From the NCBI RefSeq assembly GCF_000332515.2, contig NZ_AOGZ02000020.1, positions 1 to 16,754 of the forward strand: a DNA stretch of 16,754 nucleotides, written 5' to 3'. The notes beneath the pieces were generated by a model. The model was not told the origin of the DNA. It did not search any database and saw only the letters and a program-made list of their open reading frames with translations. A program made the position numbers and the translations under genes. Positions 6,554 to 13,260 of the stretch are shown here, piece by piece. Each line of letters starts with the position of its first letter. Positions within the stretch are counted from its first letter, which is position 1. The stretch is from Leptospira wolbachii serovar Codice str. CDC. Its GTDB lineage: Bacteria > Spirochaetota > Leptospiria > Leptospirales > Leptospiraceae.

Positions 6554-6715
6554 AATTAACGAACTAGTGGAGACGACGTTTCCCGACCCTGAGTCCCGGA
6601 CGGGACGTTAGGGACTGGCACGGAGTTTGCGGATGCAAACGAGTGACAGGAGGGAAATGTGGCGCAGCCCAAGCGAGGCCTCGTGCCGAAGCGCAGCGTT
6701 TCCATGCTGTTATAC
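6554..6715 (-). repeat. attC8 (family A)
   Basis: R' is AATTAAC at 6554-6560, whose outer bases come from the non-coding cassette downstream, and R'' is GTTATAC at 6709-6715. The spacer is GAACTAG. It belongs to the cassette 6560-7856. The cassette-end inverted repeat is 6710-6725 against 7841-7856, with differences at positions 9 (T/A) and 10 (G/A). Confidence 0.9.
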
Positions 6716-6723
6716 GCTGCGCA

Positions 6724-7836
6724 TTATTTTCCATAGCAATTCTGTGTGGGAATATAAAATAATTTTCTTATTAGATCATCAAATGTGCTCTTCTGTAAAT
6801 CTGCAAATAGCGTGTTGAAGGTTTTGAATTTTTTCGTGTTGGTGAATTCTGCTTGAATTTTGTCGAGAGATTCCTCTGTAAATAAAGATACAAGTGGAGC
6901 TGGTATTATATCGATAAAACCGAGATTGACGAACCTTGAATAATCATAGCTAATTTTAATATGAAAAAGACCAGGTTTGTTTTCGAATATTTCTAATACA
7001 TGCCCTAATCCAAATTCGGTTTTTACGGCAGATCCTATTTTTAATGCTATCGTACCTTCGATTAAGTCAACGTTTAACTTATTTATTTCGTTTTCTAGAA
7101 AACTGATTTTTTCACCCGGAGATTCATTTAGAGTTAATAGAATATTTGAGGCTCTTACAAAGAAATTGTAAAACCAGAAATAGTATAATTCAGGTGGAGC
7201 ACCTTCTCCTAGGTTATTCCTTTGATCATAGTGGACTTTTTTACTCAAAAAGGAGTATAGATTATAATAGTCTATTCCTAATAATCTTCTTGTTATAAGA
7301 TTTGAATCATTAAATAAGTTTTTAAATCGAACAGCGATACTTTTATTATATGCGAAGGAACTTAAATTGGTAAATTTAAGCTTTCCATCATTTGAATATT
7401 TTTCAAATGATGGGCTTTCAATATCATAGAAAGAACGAATATTTTTCCGAATATTTTCTCTTTCTTTCATAAATTCATGCCATGTTTTATTTTTACATGC
7501 TGTTTCAATATCGTCAGTATTTTCTATTAATGCAAGTTCCGAATAATATTCCATTGATATTCTTAATAGAACTAATATTTGAATATATTCTGACTCTTTT
7601 TCAGATAGAGTGAGAAAATTAGATTTGTTCTGTATTTCTTTGATCTGCTTAAAAGTGATCTTTCTGGAGTAAGCTAATTTTAAGAATGATATTGCCGATG
7701 GAATAAGAGAAGATGCGACTCTAGAAAGATAATATTTCCTATATGATGTTAGAAGATCGATACCATTCGTAAGTGGAACAAACTCAATTTCTTTATCTAT
7801 CAAATCAATTGTTTTAATTACTAATTCAAGATTCAT
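6724..7836 (-). CDS. Large mostly helical protein (DUF5677-like), unknown function
   Basis: A 370-aa soluble protein. Residues 1-260 are largely helical. LLRISMEYYSELALI (about 90-104, with R92 and E96) and YNLYSFLSKKVHYD (191-204, with H202) recall DUF5677-type helical proteins, where conserved Arg, Glu and His residues sit on paired helices. That assignment is tentative. The last 110 residues look different: a beta-rich stretch (FGLGHVLEIFENKPGLFHIKISYDYSRFVNLGFIDIIP, split as two or three strands, about 273-310) followed by helices. No membrane segment or signal is apparent. The leader is only 20 nt and has no Shine-Dalgarno, so translation probably relies on read-through RNA. The stop codon lies inside the cassette-end inverted repeat. 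It is the only gene of its cassette. Confidence 0.75.
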   Translation of the reverse strand: MNLELVIKTIDLIDKEIEFVPLTNGIDLLTSYRKYYLSRVASSLIPSAISFLKLAYSRKITFKQIKEIQNKSNFLTLSEKESEYIQILVLLRISMEYYSELALIENTDDIETACKNKTWHEFMKERENIRKNIRSFYDIESPSFEKYSNDGKLKFTNLSSFAYNKSIAVRFKNLFNDSNLITRRLLGIDYYNLYSFLSKKVHYDQRNNLGEGAPPELYYFWFYNFFVRASNILLTLNESPGEKISFLENEINKLNVDLIEGTIALKIGSAVKTEFGLGHVLEIFENKPGLFHIKISYDYSRFVNLGFIDIIPAPLVSLFTEESLDKIQAEFTNTKKFKTFNTLFADLQKSTFDDLIRKLFYIPTQNCYGK

Positions 7837-7850
7837 TGTTAATGCGTTGC

Positions 7851-8013
7851 GTATAACGAATTAGTCTTCCCGAAGTTGTCCGACCCTGAGTCCCGGAACG
7901 GGACGTTAGGGACTGGCACGTAGCTTGCGTATGCGAGCGAGTGACAGAAGGACAATTTGCCGCAGGCCGAGTGAGGGCTTGTCCCGAAACGTAGCGGGAA
8001 GACGCTGTTATGC
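7851..8013 (-). repeat. attC9 (family A)
   Basis: R' is GTATAAC at 7851-7857 and R'' is the variant GTTATGC at 8007-8013. The inner helix is GTTGTCC/GGACAAT, a compensated variant. It belongs to the cassette 7857-8723. The cassette-end inverted repeat is 8008-8023 against 8708-8723, 15 of 16 matching. Confidence 0.9.
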
Positions 8014-8037
8014 GACGTTTTTTATTGATATTAAAAA

Positions 8038-8697
8038 CTACTTAACTGAAAATTCCATTTCTTCATTTTTGTAAAATATGAAATTATTATCGAAGTCATA
8101 TGAAAAGCCTGTTAAATGATTTCTTGGAGTAACTATTTTAAGGGAATTTGATTTATTCTGAGCATTTTTGCTAAAAGAAACAACATTTCTGATACACATT
8201 ATAAAGTCATTTCCTGTCTTGTAGATATAATTTTGGTAAGGATATTTTTCGTTAAAATAATAAGGATTAAATTTCTTGTTATAATTTCCTCTCGAATAGT
8301 ATGAATAAGGATAAAAGTAGGAAACAACGGAAAGCGATTCAAAATCATTTAAAATGAATTTATAATTAACAACATCATCAAGGATGTTAATATCTTTTTC
8401 TTTATCGTAACAAATTTCATATAGAATGTTAATGTTATTTTGATCAAATTGATCAACGCTAATGGTTTCATTTTTATTAAAAGTAGCGTTGTTTGGATCG
8501 GTTAAGATTAATTTTAAATTTTCAAATTCAAGAAAGAAAGCCGATTGATCATAAAATGCAGATCCATAAAAAGCAGCTTCTTGAAATCTATTACTTGATA
8601 TTTTTTTTAATTTGTAATTTGAGTTTAAACCAGGTGAAATTATAGTTAGAGCACAATTAAATAAGGTTAAAATTATTAATATAGGAATTTTATTCAT
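8038..8697 (-). CDS. Lipoprotein, unknown function
   Basis: A 219-aa protein from the ATG at 8697. The signal MNKIPILIILTLFNC ends in lipobox LFNC with acceptor Cys15, a spirochaete-like form. The frame also has an ATG eight codons upstream (8721), inside R' of attC10; the internal ATG is preferred because it gives a normal lipoprotein signal, though neither has a clear Shine-Dalgarno. The mature protein is strand-rich and aromatic, with a Tyr-rich stretch near the middle (FYPYSYYSRGNYN and FNPYYFNEKYPY). One Cys pair is possible between the CYDKEKD and MCIRNV regions. No family is recognised. Confidence 0.78.
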   Translation of the reverse strand: MNKIPILIILTLFNCALTIISPGLNSNYKLKKISSNRFQEAAFYGSAFYDQSAFFLEFENLKLILTDPNNATFNKNETISVDQFDQNNINILYEICYDKEKDINILDDVVNYKFILNDFESLSVVSYFYPYSYYSRGNYNKKFNPYYFNEKYPYQNYIYKTGNDFIMCIRNVVSFSKNAQNKSNSLKIVTPRNHLTGFSYDFDNNFIFYKNEEMEFSVK

Positions 8698-8717
8698 ATT
8701 TATTTTTAAAAAATGTC

Positions 8718-8879
8718 GCATAACGAACTAGCGAAGACGACGTTTCCCGACCCTGAGTCCCGACGGGACGTTAGGGACTGGCCACGTAGCTTGCGTATGC
8801 AAGCGAGTGCCAGAAGGGAAATGTGCCGCAGGCCGAGCGAGGCCTCGTGCCGAAGCGAAGCGTTTCCGCGATGTTAGTC
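8718..8879 (-). repeat. attC10 (family A)
   Basis: R' is GCATAAC at 8718-8724 and R'' is the variant GTTAGTC at 8873-8879. It belongs to the cassette 8724-9730. The cassette-end inverted repeat is 8874-8890 against 9714-9730, 16 of 17 matching with G/A at position 10. The GACTAAC variant reappears as R' of attC11. Confidence 0.9.
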
Positions 8880-8904
8880 GCAGTTGTCTCTTTTTTTACG
8901 TTTA

Positions 8905-9312
8905 TTAAATTTTAGAATATTCGCCGTTATTCTCTTTGCAATTTTGTGTCGAGTTTATTTCGTTCCATGTAGATAAGTAATAAATAGTCGACGATAACTT
9001 AGGTATTTTGCATTTCGCAATGTAATTTTCGCATTTAGTCGCAGAATTGGAATTTGGAATGTAAAGATTGCATAAATTAATATTTGAATTATAAGAACCA
9101 GAGTTAAATTCGATACATCTAGAATTATTATTATCAATACAAGCTATTGATAATTTTGCTTCATCATCCTTTAACAGAGTATAAAAGGCAGCTGCCTCAT
9201 TAAAAGAGATTAATTCACAAGGTCCACAGGAACCAATATCTGTTTTAAGGAAAATAAGGAGAGTACATAATCCAATGGAGTAAATGAAGATTTTTAATGA
9301 TTTAGATTTCAA
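8905..9312 (-). CDS. Cys-rich exported protein, paralogue of its upstream neighbour
   Basis: A 135-aa protein with an N-terminal hydrophobic export segment (about residues 7-22). Cys16 (IGLC) or Cys29 (IGSC) could be a lipid acceptor. The mature region has many cysteines (CGPC at 29-32, then Cys in ACIDNNNSRC, NLCNLY, KCENYIAKC and NCKENN) that could form disulfides. Cys spacing and the C-terminal pattern (Asn-rich, Cys, Gly, then a short end) resemble the upstream gene at 9302-9697, suggesting tandem duplication. The two genes overlap by 11 nt in different frames, which implies translational coupling. Function is unknown. Confidence 0.72.
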   Translation of the reverse strand: MKSKSLKIFIYSIGLCTLLIFLKTDIGSCGPCELISFNEAAAFYTLLKDDEAKLSIACIDNNNSRCIEFNSGSYNSNINLCNLYIPNSNSATKCENYIAKCKIPKLSSTIYYLSTWNEINSTQNCKENNGEYSKI

Positions 9313-9697
9313 CCCAGATTCCTTTTAAATTTGAATTACAGTCATTAATTGCGTCATTACGAGAGATTGAGTTATTGTAGATTTTCTTAAAAGTTGATTG
9401 ATCACCCTCAATTTTACATTGGCCAATAGCATTATTATTTGAGCAAAGTTCATATCTATATTCAACACCATTAAATATACAAAGATCTTTGTTTATCTTA
9501 TCATTTGAAACATTACTTTTTTCGATACAATAAGTTGAAAATTTGCATGAAGAGCTAGTTGCTCCCAAAGGAGCCGAAGATGATAATAATATGATAAAAG
9601 AGGATGGGATGCCGTTCTTTGGGCAAGTCCCACATGGTTTTCCACATGATAAATTTAATAGAAGAACGAGAAAGGAAAATCTTATGAATATTTTCAT
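9302..9697 (-). CDS. Small Cys-rich lipoprotein
   Basis: A 131-aa protein with a typical lipoprotein signal (MKIFIRFSFLVLLLNLSC, acceptor Cys18), directly followed by GKPCGTCP. The remainder has about eight cysteines and many Asn, Ser and Lys residues, with no membrane segment. It is probably a disulfide-stabilised surface or periplasmic lipoprotein. It is first in a two-gene cassette and overlaps the related gene at 8905-9312 by 11 nt. The leader to the cassette boundary is 33 nt and no Shine-Dalgarno stands out. Family unknown. Confidence 0.75.
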   Translation of the reverse strand: MKIFIRFSFLVLLLNLSCGKPCGTCPKNGIPSSFIILLSSSAPLGATSSSCKFSTYCIEKSNVSNDKINKDLCIFNGVEYRYELCSNNNAIGQCKIEGDQSTFKKIYNNSISRNDAINDCNSNLKGIWVEI

Positions 9698-9724
9698 AGT
9701 TTAGTTTTTCATTGAGACAATTGC

Positions 9725-9888
9725 GACTAACGAACTAGTGGAGACGACGTTTCTCGTAGCTGAGCCTACGTAGTAGGCGTTAGCGTCGGCGCGTCTTCTT
9801 GCGGAGCGAGAAGCGTGACGGAGAGAAATGTGCCGCAGGCCAAGCGAGGCCGTTAGTGCCGAAGCGCAGCGTTTCCACGCTGTTATGC
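9725..9888 (-). repeat. attC11 (mixed A/B family)
   Basis: R' is GACTAAC at 9725-9731 and R'' is GTTATGC at 9882-9888. The outer parts are family A (GAACTAG spacer). The first internal arm is family B-like (GCTGA...TTAGC around GCCTA/TAGGC), and the second arm is a longer variant (CTTCTTGC...GCGAGAAG). It belongs to the cassette 9731-10856. The cassette-end inverted repeat is 9883-9898 against 10841-10856, 15 of 16 matching. Confidence 0.88.
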
Positions 9889-9902
9889 GAAGTTGTTGTT
9901 AG

Positions 9903-10547
9903 CTAATTTTCTTTTTCTAAAAACCAAGAAGCAACAAAGCCGGTAAATGTTCCAAAAAGTCCAACGCCTACTGTCATTAATATTGCTCCGATGATTCTGC
10001 CTTCTGTGGTTAAGGGAAATTTATCTCCGTAACCAACGGTCGTAACTGTCACATAGGACCACCAAAGTGCATCTTCAGCGGATTTGATGTTGCTATTCGG
10101 ATCATTTTCTACCTGGAGTATTGCAATTGATGCAAAAATAATAGTAAGAAATGAGAATAGCGCAACGGTTGAAAATGTTCCCTTGGGTTTATTTTTGAAA
10201 AGAATACTTGTAACAGCTTTGAAAGATCTTAAAATTCTAAGTACTCTTAATATTCTAATAATCCGAAAGATACGTCCATACCTTAATGCATCTATGTTTG
10301 GGATAGATGAAATTAAATCAATCCAGCCCCATTTAATGAATTTTAGTTTATCCGAAGAGTTTTTGAATTTAATTAAAAATTCAAGAATGAAATAAAAACA
10401 GATAATATTATCGATTATATCTAAAAGCCGCTGTTGTTCATTATCATATTTATAAAAGATTCCAGTTAATAAAGTGCCTAGAATATAAATTGAAAGAATT
10501 AGGGTAAATATGTCTAAAATTGAAAGTATACTTTTTCTATCGTTCAA
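9903..10547 (-). CDS. Voltage-gated potassium channel (six-segment Kv/KvAP-like)
   Basis: A 214-aa protein with the complete layout of a prokaryotic voltage-gated K+ channel. S1 is about residues 10-30, S2 about 42-61 and S3 about 73-83. The S4 voltage sensor has seven Arg at every third position (R89, 92, 95, 98, 101, 104, 107). S5 is about 127-145, then the pore helix (ALWWSYVTVT), the selectivity filter TVGYGD (170-175) and S6 (about 184-209). It lacks the C-terminal RCK or cyclic-nucleotide domain of many relatives. The start is TTG (10547-10545), chosen because GGAG (plus CTCC at 10557-10560) sits 9 nt upstream and no better ATG exists. An 11-bp inverted repeat lies between it and the upstream small peptide gene. 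Confidence 0.92.
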   Translation of the reverse strand: MNDRKSILSILDIFTLILSIYILGTLLTGIFYKYDNEQQRLLDIIDNIICFYFILEFLIKFKNSSDKLKFIKWGWIDLISSIPNIDALRYGRIFRIIRILRVLRILRSFKAVTSILFKNKPKGTFSTVALFSFLTIIFASIAILQVENDPNSNIKSAEDALWWSYVTVTTVGYGDKFPLTTEGRIIGAILMTVGVGLFGTFTGFVASWFLEKEN

Positions 10548-10564
10548 AACTTAATACTCCAAGA

Positions 10565-10603
10565 GTCAAGTAGTAAATATAGGGAATAGTACTACTACTT
10601 GAC
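10565..10603. promoter_or_regulatory. 11-bp inverted repeat between peptide and K+ channel genes
   Basis: GTCAAGTAGTA (10565-10575) and TACTACTTGAC (10593-10603) are perfect inverted copies separated by 17 bases. On the minus strand the hairpin ends 4 nt before the GGAG of the channel gene and is not followed by a T run, so it does not look like a standard terminator. It could be an operator, an mRNA-processing or stabilising hairpin, or a control on access to the ribosome site. The repeat is seen directly; its role is inference. Confidence 0.6.
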
Positions 10604-10613
10604 AAAGAAAAAT

Positions 10614-10772
10614 TTACTTACTTTTTTTCTTTCCACCAACGTAATGACTACCTTTTCCTTTACTATTCTTTCCACCGACTCTTTTGCTTCCCTTTCTTCC
10701 GCCTGCCTCTAAAGCAATTGCGGTAAAAAGGCTAAATAGAATTAGCAATGAAATTAATTTTAGTTTCTTCAT
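10614..10772 (-). CDS. Small secreted Gly/Lys-rich peptide
   Basis: A 52-aa gene reading MKKLKLISLLILFSLFTAIA and then a strongly basic Gly/Lys-rich tail with repeated VGGK units (RVGGKN and YVGGKK) and RKGSK/SKGKGS. The N-terminus is a textbook signal peptide, with probable cleavage after AIA or LEA; the mature part of about 30 residues has no acidic residue beyond the cleavage area. A strong Shine-Dalgarno (GAAGGT) lies 5 nt upstream, which makes this a real gene. It is first in the cassette, 66 nt before the K+ channel start. Possible roles are a secreted cationic peptide, a nucleic-acid or envelope-binding peptide, or a partner of the channel; none is shown by the sequence. Confidence 0.8.
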   Translation of the reverse strand: MKKLKLISLLILFSLFTAIALEAGGRKGSKRVGGKNSKGKGSHYVGGKKKSK

Positions 10773-10850
10773 GTGATACCTTCTGTGTTTGATTTATAAA
10801 GAATTTAAAAGCAAGTTTTTATAAGTAAATAATAAATTTTCAACAATTTC

Positions 10851-11011
10851 GCATAACGAACTAGACTTACCGAAGTTCCCTGACCCTGAGTCCCGGAGGG
10901 ACGTTAGGGACTGGCACGTAGCTTGCGATTGCAAGCGAGTGACAGAAAGGGAATTTGCCGTAGGCCGAGCGAGGCCTTGTGCCGAAGCGTAGCGGTAAGT
11001 CGCTGTTATAC
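10851..11011 (-). repeat. attC12 (family A)
   Basis: R' is GCATAAC at 10851-10857 and R'' is GTTATAC at 11005-11011. L boxes are ACTTACCG and CGGTAAGT. It belongs to the cassette 10857-11961. The cassette-end inverted repeat is 11006-11022 against 11945-11961, 16 of 17 matching with G/A at position 10. Confidence 0.9.
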
Positions 11012-11023
11012 GACGGTTCGGAT

Positions 11024-11935
11024 CTAAAGTTTTAATCCGGCTTCTAAATATACTGATCTTAAGATCTCACTGCTATTGGCAGCATTGTAAATAACATAAT
11101 TGAAATTTGTAATGCTGTCTAGATCGTATTTATATTGTGGCTCAGCAACATAATTAACAGTCATAGAATATGAATTTATTTTTGTTCTGGCCTCTAAAGT
11201 CAGTATACCAATCGATAAAAAGTATAGATCATCGAAGTCATAATTTAATTTTATACCAAATTCCCCGCCTACGTAAATAGCATTAGGGTCGGAATTGTAA
11301 GAAACAGGCGAACGGTTTGTGTAGATTCCGCTGTATCTATTGTCGATTTTGCCAAATAAATAGAAGTAGTTATAGTGAATTAAAAGATTGAAATTCCAAT
11401 ATTTATCAGTTTGATATTCAAATCCAATTTCTGGGCCAAAAAATTTTTGACCTAGAGTATAATTGAATCGATAGCCACTTCCATCCGAGAGCTCAGATTT
11501 AATATATCTTAAACCGAAAGAGAGTCGAAACTTGTCTGGGGTATAATCATATAAAATTGTATTTCTGAATTGATTCCTAAGATATGGACCTGTCGAAACG
11601 GGAACTAGGTCGCAGTAACGTCCAAGACAAGCTATATCCCTCATTCCAATATTTCCTTTTTTATACTCTTGAAATTCCGATTGGAATGAAAAGTTAGAGT
11701 TATCAAATTTTTTTCTAAAACCAAATTCAAATCCAGGAATGGTTTTCTTATCATATTGATCAAAATATTTAAAATTTTGTAAAAGCATTCTTTGTTCAAA
11801 AGAATCAATAAAAGTAGAATATCTTCTGAGATAAATTGAGAAAGATCTATTTTTCTTAGTTTGGTCTTGGTTTATTTCTTCAGCAAATAACTGAGAAGAA
11901 ATTATTAAAAGGATAATTGTTGCTATTTTTTTCAT
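11024..11935 (-). CDS. Predicted outer-membrane beta-barrel protein
   Basis: A 303-aa protein with a cleavable signal peptide (MKKIATIILLIISSQLFA, then EE). The mature part alternates amphipathic strands rich in Tyr, Phe and Arg (FSIYLRRYSTF, FEFGFRKKF, FRLSFGLRYIKS, WNFNLLIHYNYFYLFG, VGGEFGIKLNYDF, YFLSIGILTLEART) with polar loops. It ends in a strand VYLEAGLKL, like the C-terminal strand of barrels. A single Cys pair (CLGRYC) lies in a loop. It is probably a surface barrel of about 12-14 strands with no assigned substrate. A GGAA-containing sequence 9 nt upstream can serve as the ribosome site. The leader is 26 nt and the gene is alone in its cassette. Confidence 0.78.
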   Translation of the reverse strand: MKKIATIILLIISSQLFAEEINQDQTKKNRSFSIYLRRYSTFIDSFEQRMLLQNFKYFDQYDKKTIPGFEFGFRKKFDNSNFSFQSEFQEYKKGNIGMRDIACLGRYCDLVPVSTGPYLRNQFRNTILYDYTPDKFRLSFGLRYIKSELSDGSGYRFNYTLGQKFFGPEIGFEYQTDKYWNFNLLIHYNYFYLFGKIDNRYSGIYTNRSPVSYNSDPNAIYVGGEFGIKLNYDFDDLYFLSIGILTLEARTKINSYSMTVNYVAEPQYKYDLDSITNFNYVIYNAANSSEILRSVYLEAGLKL

Positions 11936-11955
11936 AAATTTATTTCCGAACTGTC

Positions 11956-12115
11956 GTATAACGAACTAGCTAACCGACGTAGGCTGGCCCTGAGTCCCAA
12001 CGGGACGTTAGGGACTGGAACGACACTTGCGTAGGCAAGGGGAGTGCCAGAAGCCTATGTGTCGCAGACCGAGCGAGGGCTAGTCCCGAAGCGAAGTGGT
12101 TAGCGGCAGTTATAC
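11956..12115 (-). repeat. attC13 (family A)
   Basis: R' is GTATAAC at 11956-11962 and R'' is GTTATAC at 12109-12115. At 160 bp it is the shortest complete site. R'' also supplies the TAA stop of the 12110-13078 gene. It belongs to the cassette 11962-13096. The cassette-end inverted repeat is 12110-12125 against 13081-13096, 15 of 16 matching. Confidence 0.9.
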
Positions 12116-13078
12116 GCCGTAAGTTATTTCTTTCAATTTCATGCAAAAATTAAAATTATCTTCATTGTATTGCTTTATAAATTTCAGTAGTTTTTTGTCG
12201 AAGGTTAGAATATAGTGTTCGGGTAGATATATAAGTAGTAAAGAGTCTGCTATATCATTTATTTTGATTTTTCTACCAGTAGTATAATAATCCAATGCAA
12301 TTTCAACTTTATATCTGTATGGAAGTAGATAGTTCGGATCCTCAAATCTTCTCGTTAAAAAATTTAACATATCTAATTGATTATTTTTGAGATAATTAAT
12401 TGCTTTTTTTGGATTGAAAAATTTCTCCTCGATTTCATTTTCATTTTGTAAATAATCGGAGAGGTCAATTTGTTCTGATATACATTTTAAAAAAATATTT
12501 ATAAAATTATAATAAGCTTTTGTTAAGTTTTCTAAAGATTCGTTTAAAAATTTTAATCTTCCCGTATTATCTGGTTTAAAATATGCGGAAGTGATTTCTT
12601 TAGAAAATTTCGGAATCAGATTTTCAATTATATCCATTAAATAAAAGAAATTTTTTGAATCAAGTTCTGTTTCATTTTCTTCATTAATTTTTGTAATACC
12701 GGCAGAATATGCTAATATAAAATATAATATTTGTATCAATATAGAGAAAGCGTTTGATATCAGGGCTTCGTTTTGATCTCGAAATACGTTTAGAAATTTC
12801 TCAGTTTTATCATCCGATTCGAAGATTTTTTTGATTACTTCAGTTGTAAGAAATTGAATTTTGTTCGGAACTACATCAATAATCGATATATTATATTTTG
12901 TAATTAAATTACGAGCAGGTATTGCTCCTAACTGAATTGCTAATTCATTAAAACAAACTAAATTTGTAACTAGCAGTTCATTTTCAGATGAGTTAGAGAG
13001 CATTTTGATAGAATTTAAGATATTTTGCCCTGCAGACTGACTAATATTTAGAAGTATATTCGTATCAAGTATTAACAT
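12110..13078 (-). CDS. PIN-like RNase domain split by a long helical insertion
   Basis: A 322-aa protein. The N-terminus MLILDTNILLNI (D5) is a classic PIN motif 1, and NELAIQL (E45) fits motif 2. The C-terminus INDIADSLLLIY (D275, D278) and ILTFDKKLLKFI (D294) fit motifs 3 and 4. All four acidic positions of a metal-dependent PIN ribonuclease are therefore present in order. A normal PIN domain is about 130 residues; here about 200 extra, mostly helical residues lie between motifs 2 and 3, including a hydrophobic stretch (ILIQILYFILAYSAGI, about 112-127). It has no antitoxin partner, unlike VapC. The TAA stop falls inside R'' of its own attC, and the last five codons overlap the cassette-end repeat. 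The leader is 18 nt without a Shine-Dalgarno. Confidence 0.72.
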   Translation of the reverse strand: MLILDTNILLNISQSAGQNILNSIKMLSNSSENELLVTNLVCFNELAIQLGAIPARNLITKYNISIIDVVPNKIQFLTTEVIKKIFESDDKTEKFLNVFRDQNEALISNAFSILIQILYFILAYSAGITKINEENETELDSKNFFYLMDIIENLIPKFSKEITSAYFKPDNTGRLKFLNESLENLTKAYYNFINIFLKCISEQIDLSDYLQNENEIEEKFFNPKKAINYLKNNQLDMLNFLTRRFEDPNYLLPYRYKVEIALDYYTTGRKIKINDIADSLLLIYLPEHYILTFDKKLLKFIKQYNEDNFNFCMKLKEITYGV

Positions 13079-13090
13079 TTAACTTATGGC

Positions 13091-13253
13091 GTATAACGAA
13101 CTAGACTAACCGACGTAGGCTGACCCTGAGTCCCCGGAGGGGACGTTAGGGCTGGAACGACACTTGCGCAGGCAAGGGGAGTGCCAGAAGCCTATGTGGC
13201 GCAGCCCAAGCGAGGGCGAAGTCCCGAAGCGAAGCGGTTAGTCGCTGTTATAC
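13091..13253 (-). repeat. attC14 (family A)
   Basis: R' is GTATAAC at 13091-13097 and R'' is GTTATAC at 13247-13253. The junction base before CTGG found in other family A sites is missing (TTAGGGCTGG). It belongs to the cassette 13097-14459. The cassette-end inverted repeat is 13248-13265 against 14442-14459, 17 of 18 matching with G/A at position 10. Confidence 0.9.
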
Positions 13254-13260
13254 GACGTTT

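Noticed and set aside
10565..10603. Rho-independent terminator between the small peptide and the K+ channel
   Set aside because: The 11-bp stem is not GC-rich, has a 17-nt loop and is not followed by a T run on the minus strand.
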